DNA of 64,000 nt from Clostridiales bacterium (lineage in GTDB: Bacteria > Bacillota > Clostridia > Oscillospirales > Oscillospiraceae), in assembly GCA_004555705.1 (NCBI GenBank), contig SFHI01000004.1:1-64000 (forward strand), in the 5' to 3' direction. Positions within the stretch are counted from its first letter, which is position 1; every line of letters begins with the position of its first letter. The notes beneath the pieces are model-generated. The model saw only the letters and a program-made list of their open reading frames with translations. It searched no databases and had not been told where the DNA came from. Position numbers and translations under genes: made by a program. Of this stretch, positions 16,474 to 25,627 are shown in pieces.

Positions 16474-17013
16474 TCACATCCGGTGTTCCCGGGCATATTC
16501 CAGAAAAGCCGGCGTTTTTGACCAATACTGGATCCCCCAGTGCTCAAAATCCCATTGGGAGCTGTACTGGTTGCACTCGTAATCGATGTAATACAGGATT
16601 CCATCCTGCAAAACAAAATTGGTCGGAAAATAGTCGATATTAATTCCTGCCGGATAGAGCTTTCCGCACATGGCGCGCACCTGTTCCAGGCACGCCTCCG
16701 GCAGCCGGTCCTCCAGCACCATTTTCGACACCGTGTCTCCACGGATGTATTCCTTCAGAATTCGCTCCTGCTCATGATCCACATCCAGCATTTCCGGCAT
16801 AGGGATTCCAATTGTGCGAAGCGTTTCGTAATCCCGCAGCTCCGACGCCAGCTTATCTCCAAACTGGTAGTAATCGCAGGGCTCGTGGTGTATCTGCTTG
16901 AGAACGTATTCCTTCTCCCCGTCGGTGACCAGATAGGAATATCCGCCCTTCCCTTTTCCAAGCAGCTTGCGGACTTCAAATTCTTTCCCATTCACCGTCA
17001 TGATTTCATTCAT
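16474..17013 (-). CDS. Small protein-kinase-like (RIO/APH-fold) protein
   Basis: This 179-residue protein has a compact kinase-like pattern. A glycine-rich loop LGKGKGGYSYLV (18-29) and a candidate ATP-binding lysine in EYVLKQIHHE come first. A helix-C-like glutamate and hinge ILKEYIRGDTV follow, then a catalytic-loop-like segment GINIDYFPTNFVLQDG and a metal-site-like YYIDYECNQY. The catalytic segment has D-Y-F-P-T-N-F, matching the D-x4-N of kinases, and YIDYE replaces DFG. Its substrate is unknown; small-molecule phosphorylation or a pseudokinase role are both possible. It is a single gene, convergent with glnS. Confidence 0.65.
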   Translation of the reverse strand: MNEIMTVNGKEFEVRKLLGKGKGGYSYLVTDGEKEYVLKQIHHEPCDYYQFGDKLASELRDYETLRTIGIPMPEMLDVDHEQERILKEYIRGDTVSKMVLEDRLPEACLEQVRAMCGKLYPAGINIDYFPTNFVLQDGILYYIDYECNQYSSQWDFEHWGIQYWSKTPAFLEYAREHRM

Positions 17014-17113
17014 TTTTTCTTCCCCCTTTTTATTACTATATCATATGCACCCCTGCAAGTCTACCGCGTTTGCCTGCTTTCCACCCCGCGGTGTGTCTAA
17101 AGGCCCCTGGGAA

Positions 17114-17787
17114 ATGGGAATAATGCTCTTTAACCAGTTCTTAGGGGGACCATTATCCGAAGCTTCTTCTGTGGGTGGTATTTCCGGTGCCAGTCGGATC
17201 GGCAAACACTGGCAGTGATTCCCTCCGTTCACCGGACGAAGGATTCCAAATACTGTGCCATCCAGCTGATTACCGATACGCAGTCCTGCTACGTCCCATT
17301 CCCCTATACAGATTTTCAGAAACGGGGCGAGAAAATCCTTCTTGCGCAAAACCGGTTTTCCGGAGAGGGTATCACCCTGGACATCCACACGCCTGACCTC
17401 CACGCCACCGGGGCAGTCCGATTCGGCACATTCTCGCCAATCCCATATGACATTATGGGCCCATTCCGGTATATGCCCTTTCTGCAATGCAGGCACAGCG
17501 TTTTCAGCATGCGGCACAGTGTACATGGGCAGTTCTGTGTCAATGGGACTACCTATATTTTTCAGAATGCTACAGGCTATATCGAGGGTGACCGTGGATA
17601 TTCGTTTCCCAGGAAATACGCTTGGACACAGTGCAGCTTCCCGGGCGGCGCGCTGATGCTCTCCATCGCGGATATCCCGTTCTGCGGATTCCATTTCACC
17701 GGGATCATCAGTATTGTGCATCTGCAAGGGAAAGAATACCGCCTTGCCACCTACCTGGGTGCCAAGGCGGATAAAAAACCCGGCTGA
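17114..17787 (+). pseudogene. Tocopherol-cyclase-like (PF14249-type) protein, frameshifted near its 5' end
   Basis: From about 17161 to 17787 one frame encodes a protein resembling bacterial tocopherol-cyclase-like proteins: FFCGWYFRCQ, then YDIMGPFRYMPFLQCRH and GYIEGDRGYSFPRKYAW, then a C-terminal SIADIPF...FTG and YRLATYLGA. This frame has no start codon with a ribosome binding site. A different frame starting at ATG 17114 or 17123 reads MLFNQFLGGPLSE, which fits the expected N-terminus. A single missing base near 17158-17162 would join them. The family's function in non-photosynthetic bacteria is unknown. It is either a recent pseudogene or a sequence error. Confidence 0.6.
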
Positions 17788-17799
17788 TTTACAAATGAT

Positions 17800-17986
17800 C
17801 ACTTTTCCATTGAATGGAGCAAAAAGGAATGGTCACCTTTCCGAGCCTTTCTTTGCATAACACCAATAAAATGTTGGCGACCTCTAAATAGCCGTCATCC
17901 CGAGCGAAGCAGAGCCGAGTCGAAGGATAACAAGATTTTCTGCTGCCTGAGGCTGCGCGAAAACGACACTTTTCCAATTGAATGGA
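17800..17986. repeat. Composite repeat remnant flanked by 19-bp direct repeats
   Basis: CACTTTTCCATTGAATGGA (17800-17818) recurs with one inserted A at 17967-17986. Between them lie the left end of the 163-bp hairpin element (GGCGACCTCTAAA, 17876-17888) and the GTCATCCCGAGCGAAGC core (17893-17911) that recurs at 50998. No coding sequence is present. It reads as a decayed nest of repeats. Confidence 0.55.
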
Positions 17987-17992
17987 ATTCCG

Positions 17993-19204
17993 TTATTTCC
18001 CCGCGTCGGTCAGAATTCTGACCAGCATCCGGACGCATTGCTCCATATCCTCCACGGGAATATACTCAAACCTTCCATGGTAGTTTTCGCCCCCGGTGCA
18101 CAGGTTCGGACAGGGCAGTCCCTCATAGGAAAGCCTTGCGCCGTCGGTGCCGCCCCGGATGGGCACTGCCCTGGGCTCTATGCCCACGGCCTTCATGGCC
18201 GCCATGGCCCGCTCCACCACATACATGCAGGGTTCGATGCACTTTTTCATATTGAAATAGCTGTCCCGGATGGTCAGTTCCACGGTTCCCTCGCCGTACT
18301 TGCGGTTAATGAACTCCGCCGCAGCCTGCAGCACTGCCTTTTTCGCCTGGAACTTCTCCATATCGTGATCCCGGACAATGTAGCGCAGGACGCTGCGCTC
18401 CACCTGGCCCTCCATGTCCGTCAGATGGATAAAGCCCTCGTAGCCTTCGGTGTACTCCGGCCGCTGCTGTACAGGAAGCAGGCTCTGGAACTCCATGGCG
18501 ATGAGCTGGGAGTTGACCATCTTGTCCTTGGCGGAGCCTGGATGGATGTTCAGGCCCCGGAACACTGCTTTGGCGGATGCGGCATTGAAGTTCTCGTACT
18601 CGATCTCCCCCACGGGGCCGCCGTCGGCGGTGTAGGCGTAGTCCGCCCCGAATCCGGCCACGTCAAACCGGTCCGCCCCCCGGCCGATCTCCTCGTCGGG
18701 GGTAAAGCCAATTTTCAGGGTTGCGTGGGAACCGCCCTTCTCCAGCAGGTATTCCGCGGCAGCCATGATCTCCGCCACCCCGGCCTTGTCGTCCGCTCCC
18801 AGCAGTGTGGTACCGTCGGTGACGATCAGATGCTTGCCCACATGATTTCGAAGGGCAGGATAATCCGCCTCCCGGAGCCAGATATCCTTTTCCTCGTTCA
18901 GGCAGACATCCTCCCCGGTATACTCCACAATTCTCGCCTGGATGTTCGCCCCGGAGGCGTCGGGAGAGGTGTCCATATGGGCAATCAGGCCGATGGTGGG
19001 TTTTTCAGGGTCGCCGGGTACCGTGCCGTAGACATAGCCGTTTTCATCCATCCGGGCATCCCGGATGCCCATCAGCTGCATCTCCTCCACCAGGGCCGTC
19101 CCCAGCAGCTTCTGCTTATCGGAGGACGGACAGGTTTCAGAGAATTCATCGGACATCGTATCAAAGGAAACATAGCGCAAAAAACGCTCGGTTACAGTTT
19201 TCAT
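17993..19204 (-). CDS. pepT: Peptidase T (tripeptide aminopeptidase)
   Basis: This 403-residue dizinc M20B exopeptidase removes N-terminal residues from tripeptides in the cytoplasm. Metal and catalytic motifs are IGLIAHMDTSPD (first zinc His and Asp near residue 77), TTLLGADDKAGVAEI (bridging Asp), TPDEEIGRGAD (general base Glu and Glu ligand) and TADGGPVGEIEYENFNAA. The dimerisation lid region follows, and the late GGTDGARLSYEGLPCPN supplies substrate contacts. The length equals the family norm. It begins 4 nt after the GNAT gene, so the two form an operon. Confidence 0.96.
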   Translation of the reverse strand: MKTVTERFLRYVSFDTMSDEFSETCPSSDKQKLLGTALVEEMQLMGIRDARMDENGYVYGTVPGDPEKPTIGLIAHMDTSPDASGANIQARIVEYTGEDVCLNEEKDIWLREADYPALRNHVGKHLIVTDGTTLLGADDKAGVAEIMAAAEYLLEKGGSHATLKIGFTPDEEIGRGADRFDVAGFGADYAYTADGGPVGEIEYENFNAASAKAVFRGLNIHPGSAKDKMVNSQLIAMEFQSLLPVQQRPEYTEGYEGFIHLTDMEGQVERSVLRYIVRDHDMEKFQAKKAVLQAAAEFINRKYGEGTVELTIRDSYFNMKKCIEPCMYVVERAMAAMKAVGIEPRAVPIRGGTDGARLSYEGLPCPNLCTGGENYHGRFEYIPVEDMEQCVRMLVRILTDAGK

Positions 19205-19208
19205 ATAT

Positions 19209-19712
19209 TCACTCCTGTTCAGAAAGCTCCAGCATCATGCGGACACCGTTCTCCGTCTTTTCACAGACGCGAAAGCCGGCCTTTTCAAAGCATCTCCTGG
19301 AGCCTGCATTGTAATCGTATATTTCATTCACATACAGCCTGGAATATCCCAGCTCTTTTCCCCGCTCAATCAGGGCGGACACCACCTGGGCGCCGATCCC
19401 CCTGCCTCTGTATGCAGGTTCCCCGATGACAATGGGCATATCCTCCTGCCAGAAGCAGACATCCCCGATGGGCTGAAACACGCCGTCTTTCCGGACTTCG
19501 ATGAAGTACAGCTCCCCGTGTTCATCCAGGTATCGGTACATCCCGTTGAGCTTGCCCCGGGTGTAGGGCTCCTTCACCCCATCCACCAGCCAGACCGTTT
19601 CCGTATCCTGATACCATTCAAAGGCGAAGTCAAAGCAGCCGTCAAATCGGCGCAGCCGCAAATTATCGCTGATGGTAATGATCTCCGGCTGCTTGATTCC
19701 GGCGATCGGCAT
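19209..19712 (-). CDS. GNAT-family N-acetyltransferase
   Basis: This 167-residue single GNAT domain has the acetyl-CoA pyrophosphate loop EPAYRGRGIGAQVVSAL (near residues 98-114) and the C-terminal NAGSRRCFEKAGFRVCE typical of motif B. The upstream WYQDTETVWLVDG resembles aminoglycoside N6'-acetyltransferase-like or ribosomal-protein acetyltransferase members, but the acceptor cannot be deduced. The ATG at 19712 has GGGAGG seven bases upstream; the TTG two codons earlier does not. It is cotranscribed with pepT and isolated from ackA by a terminator. Confidence 0.85.
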   Translation of the reverse strand: MPIAGIKQPEIITISDNLRLRRFDGCFDFAFEWYQDTETVWLVDGVKEPYTRGKLNGMYRYLDEHGELYFIEVRKDGVFQPIGDVCFWQEDMPIVIGEPAYRGRGIGAQVVSALIERGKELGYSRLYVNEIYDYNAGSRRCFEKAGFRVCEKTENGVRMMLELSEQE

Positions 19713-19734
19713 AATCAATCCTCCCGTTTGAAAA

Positions 19735-19759
19735 GAGCCGCCGCTTACCGCGGCGGCTC
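19735..19759 (-). terminator. Intrinsic terminator after ackA
   Basis: Arms GAGCCGCCGC/GCGGCGGCTC enclose a 5-nt loop and are followed on the minus strand by TTTT. It lies 12 bp past the ackA stop and just before the GNAT ribosome binding site. Confidence 0.75.
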
Positions 19760-19771
19760 CTTCGTGTTGTT

Positions 19772-20965
19772 TTACTTTCTGGCAGCCTTGACCAGCTCGG
19801 CGGTGTCCTGAGCGATCATCAGCTCCTCATTGGTGGGGATGACCCAGACCTGAACCTTGGAGTCGGGAGTGGAGATGAGCGCCTCCTTGCCCCGGACATT
19901 GTTCTTCTCGGGGTCGATCTTCACGCCCATGAAGCCCAGGTAGTCGCAGACAGCCTTCCGGGTATCCGGGCCGTTCTCGCCCACACCGGCGGTGAAGGTG
20001 ATCATGTCCAGACCGTTCAGCGCGGCGGCATAAGCGCCCACGTACTTTGCAACCTCGTAGCAGAACTTGTCCAGCGCCAGCCGGCAGTTCTCGTCGCCCT
20101 TCTCGGCGCCGGCTTCCAGATCCCGGAAGTCGGAGGAAACGCCGGACAGGGCCAGCACGCCGGACTTCTTGTTCAGCATAGTCAGGCACTCGTCCACGCT
20201 CATGCCATACTTGTTGCAGATGAACTGCACCACGCAGGGATCAATGTCACCGGAGCGGGTGCCCATGGGCACACCGGCGAGAGGAGAAAGACCCATGGTG
20301 GTGTCCATGCACTTGCCGTCCTTGATAGCGGACATGGAGGAGCCGTTGCCCAGGTGGCAGTTGACCATCTTAAAGTTCTTGGTTCCCATCAGCTCCGCGG
20401 CCCGGCGGGCGATGTACTTGTGGGAAGTACCGTGGAAGCCGTAGCGGCGGATGTCGTCATTCTCATAGTACTCGGTGGGAATGGCGTAGCGGTAGGCCTT
20501 GGGGGGCATGGTCATGTGGAAAGCGGTGTCGAACACGGCAACCTGGGGGGTGTTGGGCATGACTGTCTGGCAGGCCCGGATGCCCATGAGGTTGGCGGGA
20601 TTGTGCAGGGGGCCCAGGGGGATGCAGTCCTCGATGGCCTTGATGCAGGCGTCATCGATAATGCAGGAATCGGAGAACTTCATGCCGCCGTGCAGAACCC
20701 GGTGGCCAACGGCGTCGATCTCATCAGTGGACTTGATCACACCCTCCACGGGGTCCACCAGAATCTCCAGAACGGCCTGGATGGCCTCGGAGTGGGTGGG
20801 CATGGGGATGTCCTTCACAACCTTCTTGTCGCCCACCTTGTGGGTCAGACGGCCGTCAATGTAGATACGCTCGCACAGGCCCTTAGCGGAAACGACGCCG
20901 GTATCCGGGTCCATCAGCTGGTACTTCAGGCTGGAGGAACCGGCATTGATAATCAGAATGTTCAT
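19772..20965 (-). CDS. ackA: Acetate kinase
   Basis: This 397-residue ASKHA-fold kinase interconverts acetyl phosphate plus ADP with acetate plus ATP, the main energy-yielding step of fermentation. Motifs are ILIINAGSSSLKYQL at the N-terminus, YGFHGTSHKYIA near residue 170, LGNGSSMSAIKDGKCMDT, and the C-terminal FTAGVGENGPDTRK. The ATG at 20965 is chosen over an upstream frame extension because TAGGAGG lies just before it and the protein then starts exactly as homologues do. No pta gene is next to it; instead tmcAL is divergent. Confidence 0.98.
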   Translation of the reverse strand: MNILIINAGSSSLKYQLMDPDTGVVSAKGLCERIYIDGRLTHKVGDKKVVKDIPMPTHSEAIQAVLEILVDPVEGVIKSTDEIDAVGHRVLHGGMKFSDSCIIDDACIKAIEDCIPLGPLHNPANLMGIRACQTVMPNTPQVAVFDTAFHMTMPPKAYRYAIPTEYYENDDIRRYGFHGTSHKYIARRAAELMGTKNFKMVNCHLGNGSSMSAIKDGKCMDTTMGLSPLAGVPMGTRSGDIDPCVVQFICNKYGMSVDECLTMLNKKSGVLALSGVSSDFRDLEAGAEKGDENCRLALDKFCYEVAKYVGAYAAALNGLDMITFTAGVGENGPDTRKAVCDYLGFMGVKIDPEKNNVRGKEALISTPDSKVQVWVIPTNEELMIAQDTAELVKAARK

Positions 20966-21105
20966 CGGGGATAAGCCTCCTAAAATAAAATAATTTCTTT
21001 TTTCGCGCGCTTGTGGTATACTGGTTAAAGCTTTGATTATTATATTCCATTTTTTCGGATTTCTCAACCCCTGAACAGGAAAATTTTTGTGAAGGAGGGG
21101 ATTTT

Positions 21106-22254
21106 TTGAAAACCGTAGGGATTATCTGTGAATACAACCCTCTCCACCGGGGGCACCAAAAGCAAATAAACCGCATTCGGGAGCATTTCGGCCCGGATAC
21201 AGCCGTCTGCTGCCTGATGAGCGGCAACTACGTCCAGCGCGGGGCACCCGCCATCGTGGACAAGTCCATCCGGGCCAGGGCTGCCATTCTGGCCGGGGCC
21301 GACCTGGTGCTGGAGCTGCCCATCACCTGCGCGCTGTCCTCCGCGGAAGGATTTGCCGCCGGGGGGGTGCGGATTCTCTCCTCTTTCTGCGATGTACTTT
21401 GCTTCGGCGCGGAACATGGGGAAAAAGATACGCTTCTGGCCACTGCCCGCACCCTGCTTAGTGAGGAATTATCTCCCCTGCTGCGCCAGGAGCTGGAACG
21501 GGGTCTTTCCTTCCCCGCCGCCCGTCAGGCCGCTTTGGAGCGGCTGCACACCGGCTGCACTCCCCTGACCCTCCCCAACGACATTCTGGCGGTGGAATAC
21601 TGCAAAGCCATCCTGTCCCAGGGTTCCACCCTGGAGCCCTTCCCCATCCGCCGGGAGGGCAGCTACCATGCCCCCCTTCCCGACCCCGAAAATCCTTCCG
21701 CCACCTCCCTACGGAGTCTGATGTTCCAGTCCGGGGCCTGGCTGGACTACCTTCCGGAGGCTGTCCGGGACTGCTTCCGTGACGCGCCCCTGCACAGCCT
21801 GGAGGCCGGAGAGCGGGCAATCCTCTGCCGGCTTCGCACCATGTCAGAGGACGAATTTGAAGCCCTACCCTACGGCTCCGAGGGCCTGTGGCGGAAGCTG
21901 ATGCACGCCGCCCGGCGGGAAGCCACCCTGGAGGCCATTGTCACCTCCGTCAAATCCAAACGCTACACCCGTACCCGCATTGACCGGATGGTGCTGTGTG
22001 CCTTTCTGGGGATTACCCGGGAAATGCTGGAAGCTCCGGCCCCCTATACCCGGGCGCTGGCCTTCAACGAAAGAGGCCGCGCTGTCCTGAAGTTTGCCAA
22101 GGAAAATGAGGATTTCCGAAACCCCGGGGAGCGGATCGACCATCCCTATTGGGCACTGGAAAAACGCTGCGGCGACCTGTACGGCCTGTTCTGCCAGGAA
22201 GCTCCGGAGCCTCCGGGGGCAGAGGAAAAGCGGCGGATTCAGTACTTGCCTTGA
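21106..22254 (+). CDS. tmcAL: tRNA(Met) cytidine acetate ligase TmcAL (YlbM)
   Basis: This 382-residue HxGH nucleotidyltransferase activates acetate with ATP to form acetyl-AMP and acetylates C34 of elongator tRNA-Met (ac4C34), as shown for Bacillus subtilis TmcAL. GIICEYNPLHRGHQKQI at the N-terminus is the nucleotide-binding motif; MSGNYVQRGAPAIVDK and the central LPNDILAVEY are typical. The TTG start has GAAGGAGGGG upstream. It is divergent from ackA, whose product is its substrate. Confidence 0.92.
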   Translation: MKTVGIICEYNPLHRGHQKQINRIREHFGPDTAVCCLMSGNYVQRGAPAIVDKSIRARAAILAGADLVLELPITCALSSAEGFAAGGVRILSSFCDVLCFGAEHGEKDTLLATARTLLSEELSPLLRQELERGLSFPAARQAALERLHTGCTPLTLPNDILAVEYCKAILSQGSTLEPFPIRREGSYHAPLPDPENPSATSLRSLMFQSGAWLDYLPEAVRDCFRDAPLHSLEAGERAILCRLRTMSEDEFEALPYGSEGLWRKLMHAARREATLEAIVTSVKSKRYTRTRIDRMVLCAFLGITREMLEAPAPYTRALAFNERGRAVLKFAKENEDFRNPGERIDHPYWALEKRCGDLYGLFCQEAPEPPGAEEKRRIQYLP

Positions 22255-22279
22255 CTTTTTCCGGTTTCCATGATATATT
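22251..22279 (+). promoter_or_regulatory. Sigma-A promoter for the YitT gene
   Basis: TTGACT (22251-22256), a 17-bp spacer and TATATT (22274-22279). The -35 overlaps the tmcAL stop codon. Confidence 0.65.
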
Positions 22280-22317
22280 GCCCGGAAAATCAGGAGAAAA
22301 GGAGAAACCTTCGGAAA

Positions 22318-22944
22318 ATGACCCCTAAAATTCCCAGGCTGAAACCATCCAATTGTATCATCGCCTTTTTTGCCTCGGCTTTTCAGGCCTTCGGCATGTA
22401 TAATGTCCATGCGCTGTCCGGTGTCACCGAGGGCGGCGTGCTGGGCGCGGTACTGCTGATTGACCATTGGCTTGGCATCTCCCCCGCCCTGTCCAGCCTG
22501 ATTCTGAACGCCGCCTGTTACGCCCTGGGCTGGAAAACCCTGGGCCGCGGCTTTATCGCCTATTCCCTCATCGCCGCCTGCGGCTATTCCCTGGGCTACG
22601 GTGTCTGCGAGCAGTTCCCGCCGCTGTGGCCTGAGATCGCGGGTCACCCACTGCTGGCAGCCCTCATCGGCGCACTTTTCATCGGCATCGGCGCTGGGCT
22701 GACCGTCCGGGCGGGAGGGGCTACCTCCGGGGACGATGCCCTGGCCATGAGCATCTCCCACCTGACCAAGGTACCCATCCAGTGGATTTACCTGGCCAGC
22801 GACTTGCTGGTGCTGCTGCTTTCCCTCAGCTATATCCCTCTCAAGCGAATCGGCTATTCCCTGCTGACCGTCATCCTCTCCGGCCAGCTCATCGGCTGTA
22901 TCCAGAGGATACCCTTCCGCACAAAACCAGCCGCTGAGAACTGA
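22318..22944 (+). CDS. YitT/YczE-like integral membrane protein
   Basis: This 208-residue protein has five to six membrane segments and glycine-rich loops (MYNVHALSGVTEGGVLGAVLL near the N-terminus; VRAGGATSGDDALAMSIS near residue 150) characteristic of the YitT family (DUF161). It lacks the usual soluble C-terminal DUF2179 domain, so it is the short form. Function is unknown; membership of transporter-like folds is inferred. The ATG at 22318 is preferred over an upstream in-frame ATG because AAAGGAG lies between them. It has its own promoter and stands alone before a repeat-filled gap. Confidence 0.75.
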   Translation: MTPKIPRLKPSNCIIAFFASAFQAFGMYNVHALSGVTEGGVLGAVLLIDHWLGISPALSSLILNAACYALGWKTLGRGFIAYSLIAACGYSLGYGVCEQFPPLWPEIAGHPLLAALIGALFIGIGAGLTVRAGGATSGDDALAMSISHLTKVPIQWIYLASDLLVLLLSLSYIPLKRIGYSLLTVILSGQLIGCIQRIPFRTKPAAEN

Positions 22945-22983
22945 TCCGCCGATTGTTGATCCGGCAAAGCAGTGTTTAGGGAA

Positions 22984-23328
22984 CGAATTGACAATTAACA
23001 ATTGACAATTGACAATTAAGGTGTCCCTTCGGGACGAATAGAAAACAGAGCGATAAATTGTTGTTTAGCGCCCCGAAAAACGCTGTCATTGCGAGGAGCG
23101 AAGCGACGTGGCAATCCCCCGGATCTTCCGAGAAGTGCCAAAACCAGACAAACGCCCTAACAAACCGTCCTGAATTGTTGGGGGATTGCCACGACCAGTG
23201 TGCGCACTGGTCTCGCAATGACAGTTCTAACGAACGTTCAACCACCAATTTGCCGGGCTGCCGCGCTTACCTGGCTGTCATTTTCAATCATCCCCGAAGG
23301 GGATTCCATAATTGTCAATTGTCAATTC
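22984..23328. repeat. Triple-nested palindromic repeat (locus 1)
   Basis: This 462-bp gene-free interval holds three concentric inverted repeats. The outer arms are tandem AATTGACA units at 22984-23018 and inverted AATTGTCA units ending at 23328. The middle arms are GATAAATTGTTGTTTA (23052-23067) and a degenerate complement near 23240-23254. The inner arms are CTGTCATTGCGAGG...CCTCGCAATGACAG-like, spanning 23083-23224. No gene is seen. It lies between convergent genes. Confidence 0.8.
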
Positions 23329-23406
23329 GTAAGCTAAAGCACCATTTGCCCATCTAGCCGAAAATCGGTTCATCCCGTTCCTGGAATGAACCGATTTCTT
23401 GATTTC

Positions 23407-25576
23407 TTACAGGTGCAGCACCCGATCCTTGATCTCCTGGGTTCTGCCCTGGTTCCAGAACTGGGTACCGATGTAGCCACAGGTTCTGCGTGCCACGTTC
23501 ATCTTGCTCTGATCCTTGTTGCCGCACTGGGGGCACACCCAAACCAGCTTGCCGTCATCCTCCTGGATGTCGATCTCCCCGTCAAAGCCGCAGACCTGGC
23601 AGTAGTCGGACTTGGTGTTCAGCTCCGCATACATAATGTTGTCGTAGATGAACTGCATCACCTCCAGAACCGCGTCGATGTTGTTCTGCATATTGGGCAC
23701 CTCCACATAGCTGATGGCGCCGCCGGGGGAAAGCTGCTGGAACTCCGCCTCAAAGCTGAGCTTGGTAAAGGCGTCAATATTCTCCGCCACGTGGACATGG
23801 TAGGAGTTGGTGATATAGCTCTTGTCCGTAATGCCGGGAATCACGCCAAACCGGTTCTGCAGGCACTTGGCAAACTTGTAGGTGGTGGATTCCAGCGGGG
23901 TGCCGTAGAGGGAATAGTCGATGTTCTCAGCGGTTTTCCACTCCAGGCACTTGTCATTCATCTTCTGCATCACGCTGAGGGCGAAGGGCTTGGCCTCGGG
24001 ATCGGTGTGGGACTTTCCGGTCATGTACTTGACGCACTCATAAAGGCCCGCGTAGCCCAGGGAGATGGTGGAGTAACCGCCGTAGAGCAGCTTGTCGATG
24101 GGCTCGCCCTTCTCCAGTCTGGCCAGGGCGCCATGCTGCCACAGGATGGGCGCGGCGTCGGACAGGGTACCCTTCAGGCGCTCGTGGCGGCACTGCAGGG
24201 CCTGGTGGCACAGCTCCAGCCGCTCCTCAAAAATCTCCCAGAACTTGCCCACATCCCGGCCGGAGGACAGCGCCACGTCCACCAGGTTGATGGTAACCAC
24301 GCCCTGGTTGAACCGGCCGTAGTACTTGGGCTTGCCGGGCTCGTAGTTCTTGGCCCGGGCCACGTTGTCCCAGCCGTTTCCGGAGCGGTCCGGGGTCAGG
24401 AAGCTGCGGCAGCCCATGCAGGTGTACACGTCGCCGTTACCCGGGGTCTCCCCCTTGGAGAGCTTGTACTCCCGCATCTTCTTCTCGCTGATGTAGTCCG
24501 GCACCATCCGCTTGGCGGTGCACTCGGCGGCCAGGCGGGTCAGATACCAGTAGGGGGTTCCCTCCCGGACGTTGTCCTCCTCCAGCACATAGATCAGCTT
24601 GGGGAACGCGGGGGTGATCCAAACACCCTTCTCGTTCTTCACACCCTCATAACGCTGGCGCAGGGTCTCCTCGATGATCATGGCCAGGTCCTTTTTCTCC
24701 TGCTCGTTCTTGGCCTCGTTCAGGTACATGAACACGGTGATGAAGGGTGCCTGCCCGTTGGTGGTCATCAGGGTCACCACCTGGTACTGGATGGTCTGGA
24801 CGCCCCGGCGGACCTCCTCCCGGAGCCGGTCCTCCACCACCTTGGAGATGGCGGATCTTCTCCCGGCTGATCTGGACAAAGGGCGCCAGATGGGTAAGGG
24901 AAATGGACTGGCCGCCATACTGGTTGGAGGCCACCTGGGCAATGATCTGGGTGGCGATGTTGCAGGCGGTGGAGAAGGAATGGGGCTTCTCAATCAGGGT
25001 GCCGGAGATCACGGTGCCGTTCTGGAGCATATCCTCCAGGTTCACAAGGTCGCAGTTGTGCATATGCTGGGCATAGTAGTCCGCGTCATGGAAGTGGATA
25101 ATGCCCGCCTCATGGGCCTGCACGATCTCCCGGGGCAGCAGAATCCGGCGGGCGATGTCCTTACTGACCTCACCGGCCATGTAGTCCCGCTGCACCGCGT
25201 TGATGGTGGGGTTCTTGTTGGCGTTCTCCTGCTTGACCTCCTCGTTGTTGCACTCGATCAGGCTGAGAATCCGGTCGTCGGTGGTGTTGGACTGCCGCAG
25301 GAGGCTGCGGGTGTAGCGGTAGGTGATGTACTCCTTGGCCACCTCAAAGGCGCCGTGGGCCATGATGGCCTTTTCCACCAGGTCCTGAATCTCCTCCACG
25401 GAAGGGCTGCGGCCCATCTCCTGGCAGGCGATTTCCACACTCTGGGAAATCCGCTGGATCTGCAGCGGTGTCATGCGGACGCTTTCCTCCACCGCATTGT
25501 TGGCCTTGGTCACCGCCATCAGGATTTTTTCAATATCGAAAACGACCTCTGAACCGTTTCTTTTGATGATTTTCAT
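23407..25576 (-). pseudogene. nrdD: Anaerobic ribonucleoside-triphosphate reductase NrdD, interrupted by a frameshift
   Basis: Glycyl-radical class III reductase, which makes dNTPs anaerobically. The 5' part (25576 to about 24853) encodes the ATP-cone (IIKRNGSEVVFDIEKI) and the start of the barrel. The 3' part (about 24852-23407) continues in another frame with VVEDRLREEVRRGVQTIQY, the zinc cysteines (CQVCG...CPQCGN) and the glycyl-radical loop RTCGYIGTQFWNQGR. At the junction (24848-24853) the frame shifts and, by memory of clostridial homologues, about 17 residues are missing. Two NrdR boxes control it. No nrdG lies nearby. It could be a true lesion or an assembly collapse. Confidence 0.85.
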
Positions 25577-25627
25577 TGGGGCTCCTCCTTATGCTCGCTC
25601 TTTACGGAAGGGTTGTCTGCACGCCCT

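Noticed and set aside
20966..21105. Promoters of ackA and tmcAL in their shared region
   Set aside because: Several TATAAT-like hexamers occur in this AT-rich DNA, but no -35/-10 pair with a good spacer stands out, so no site is reported.
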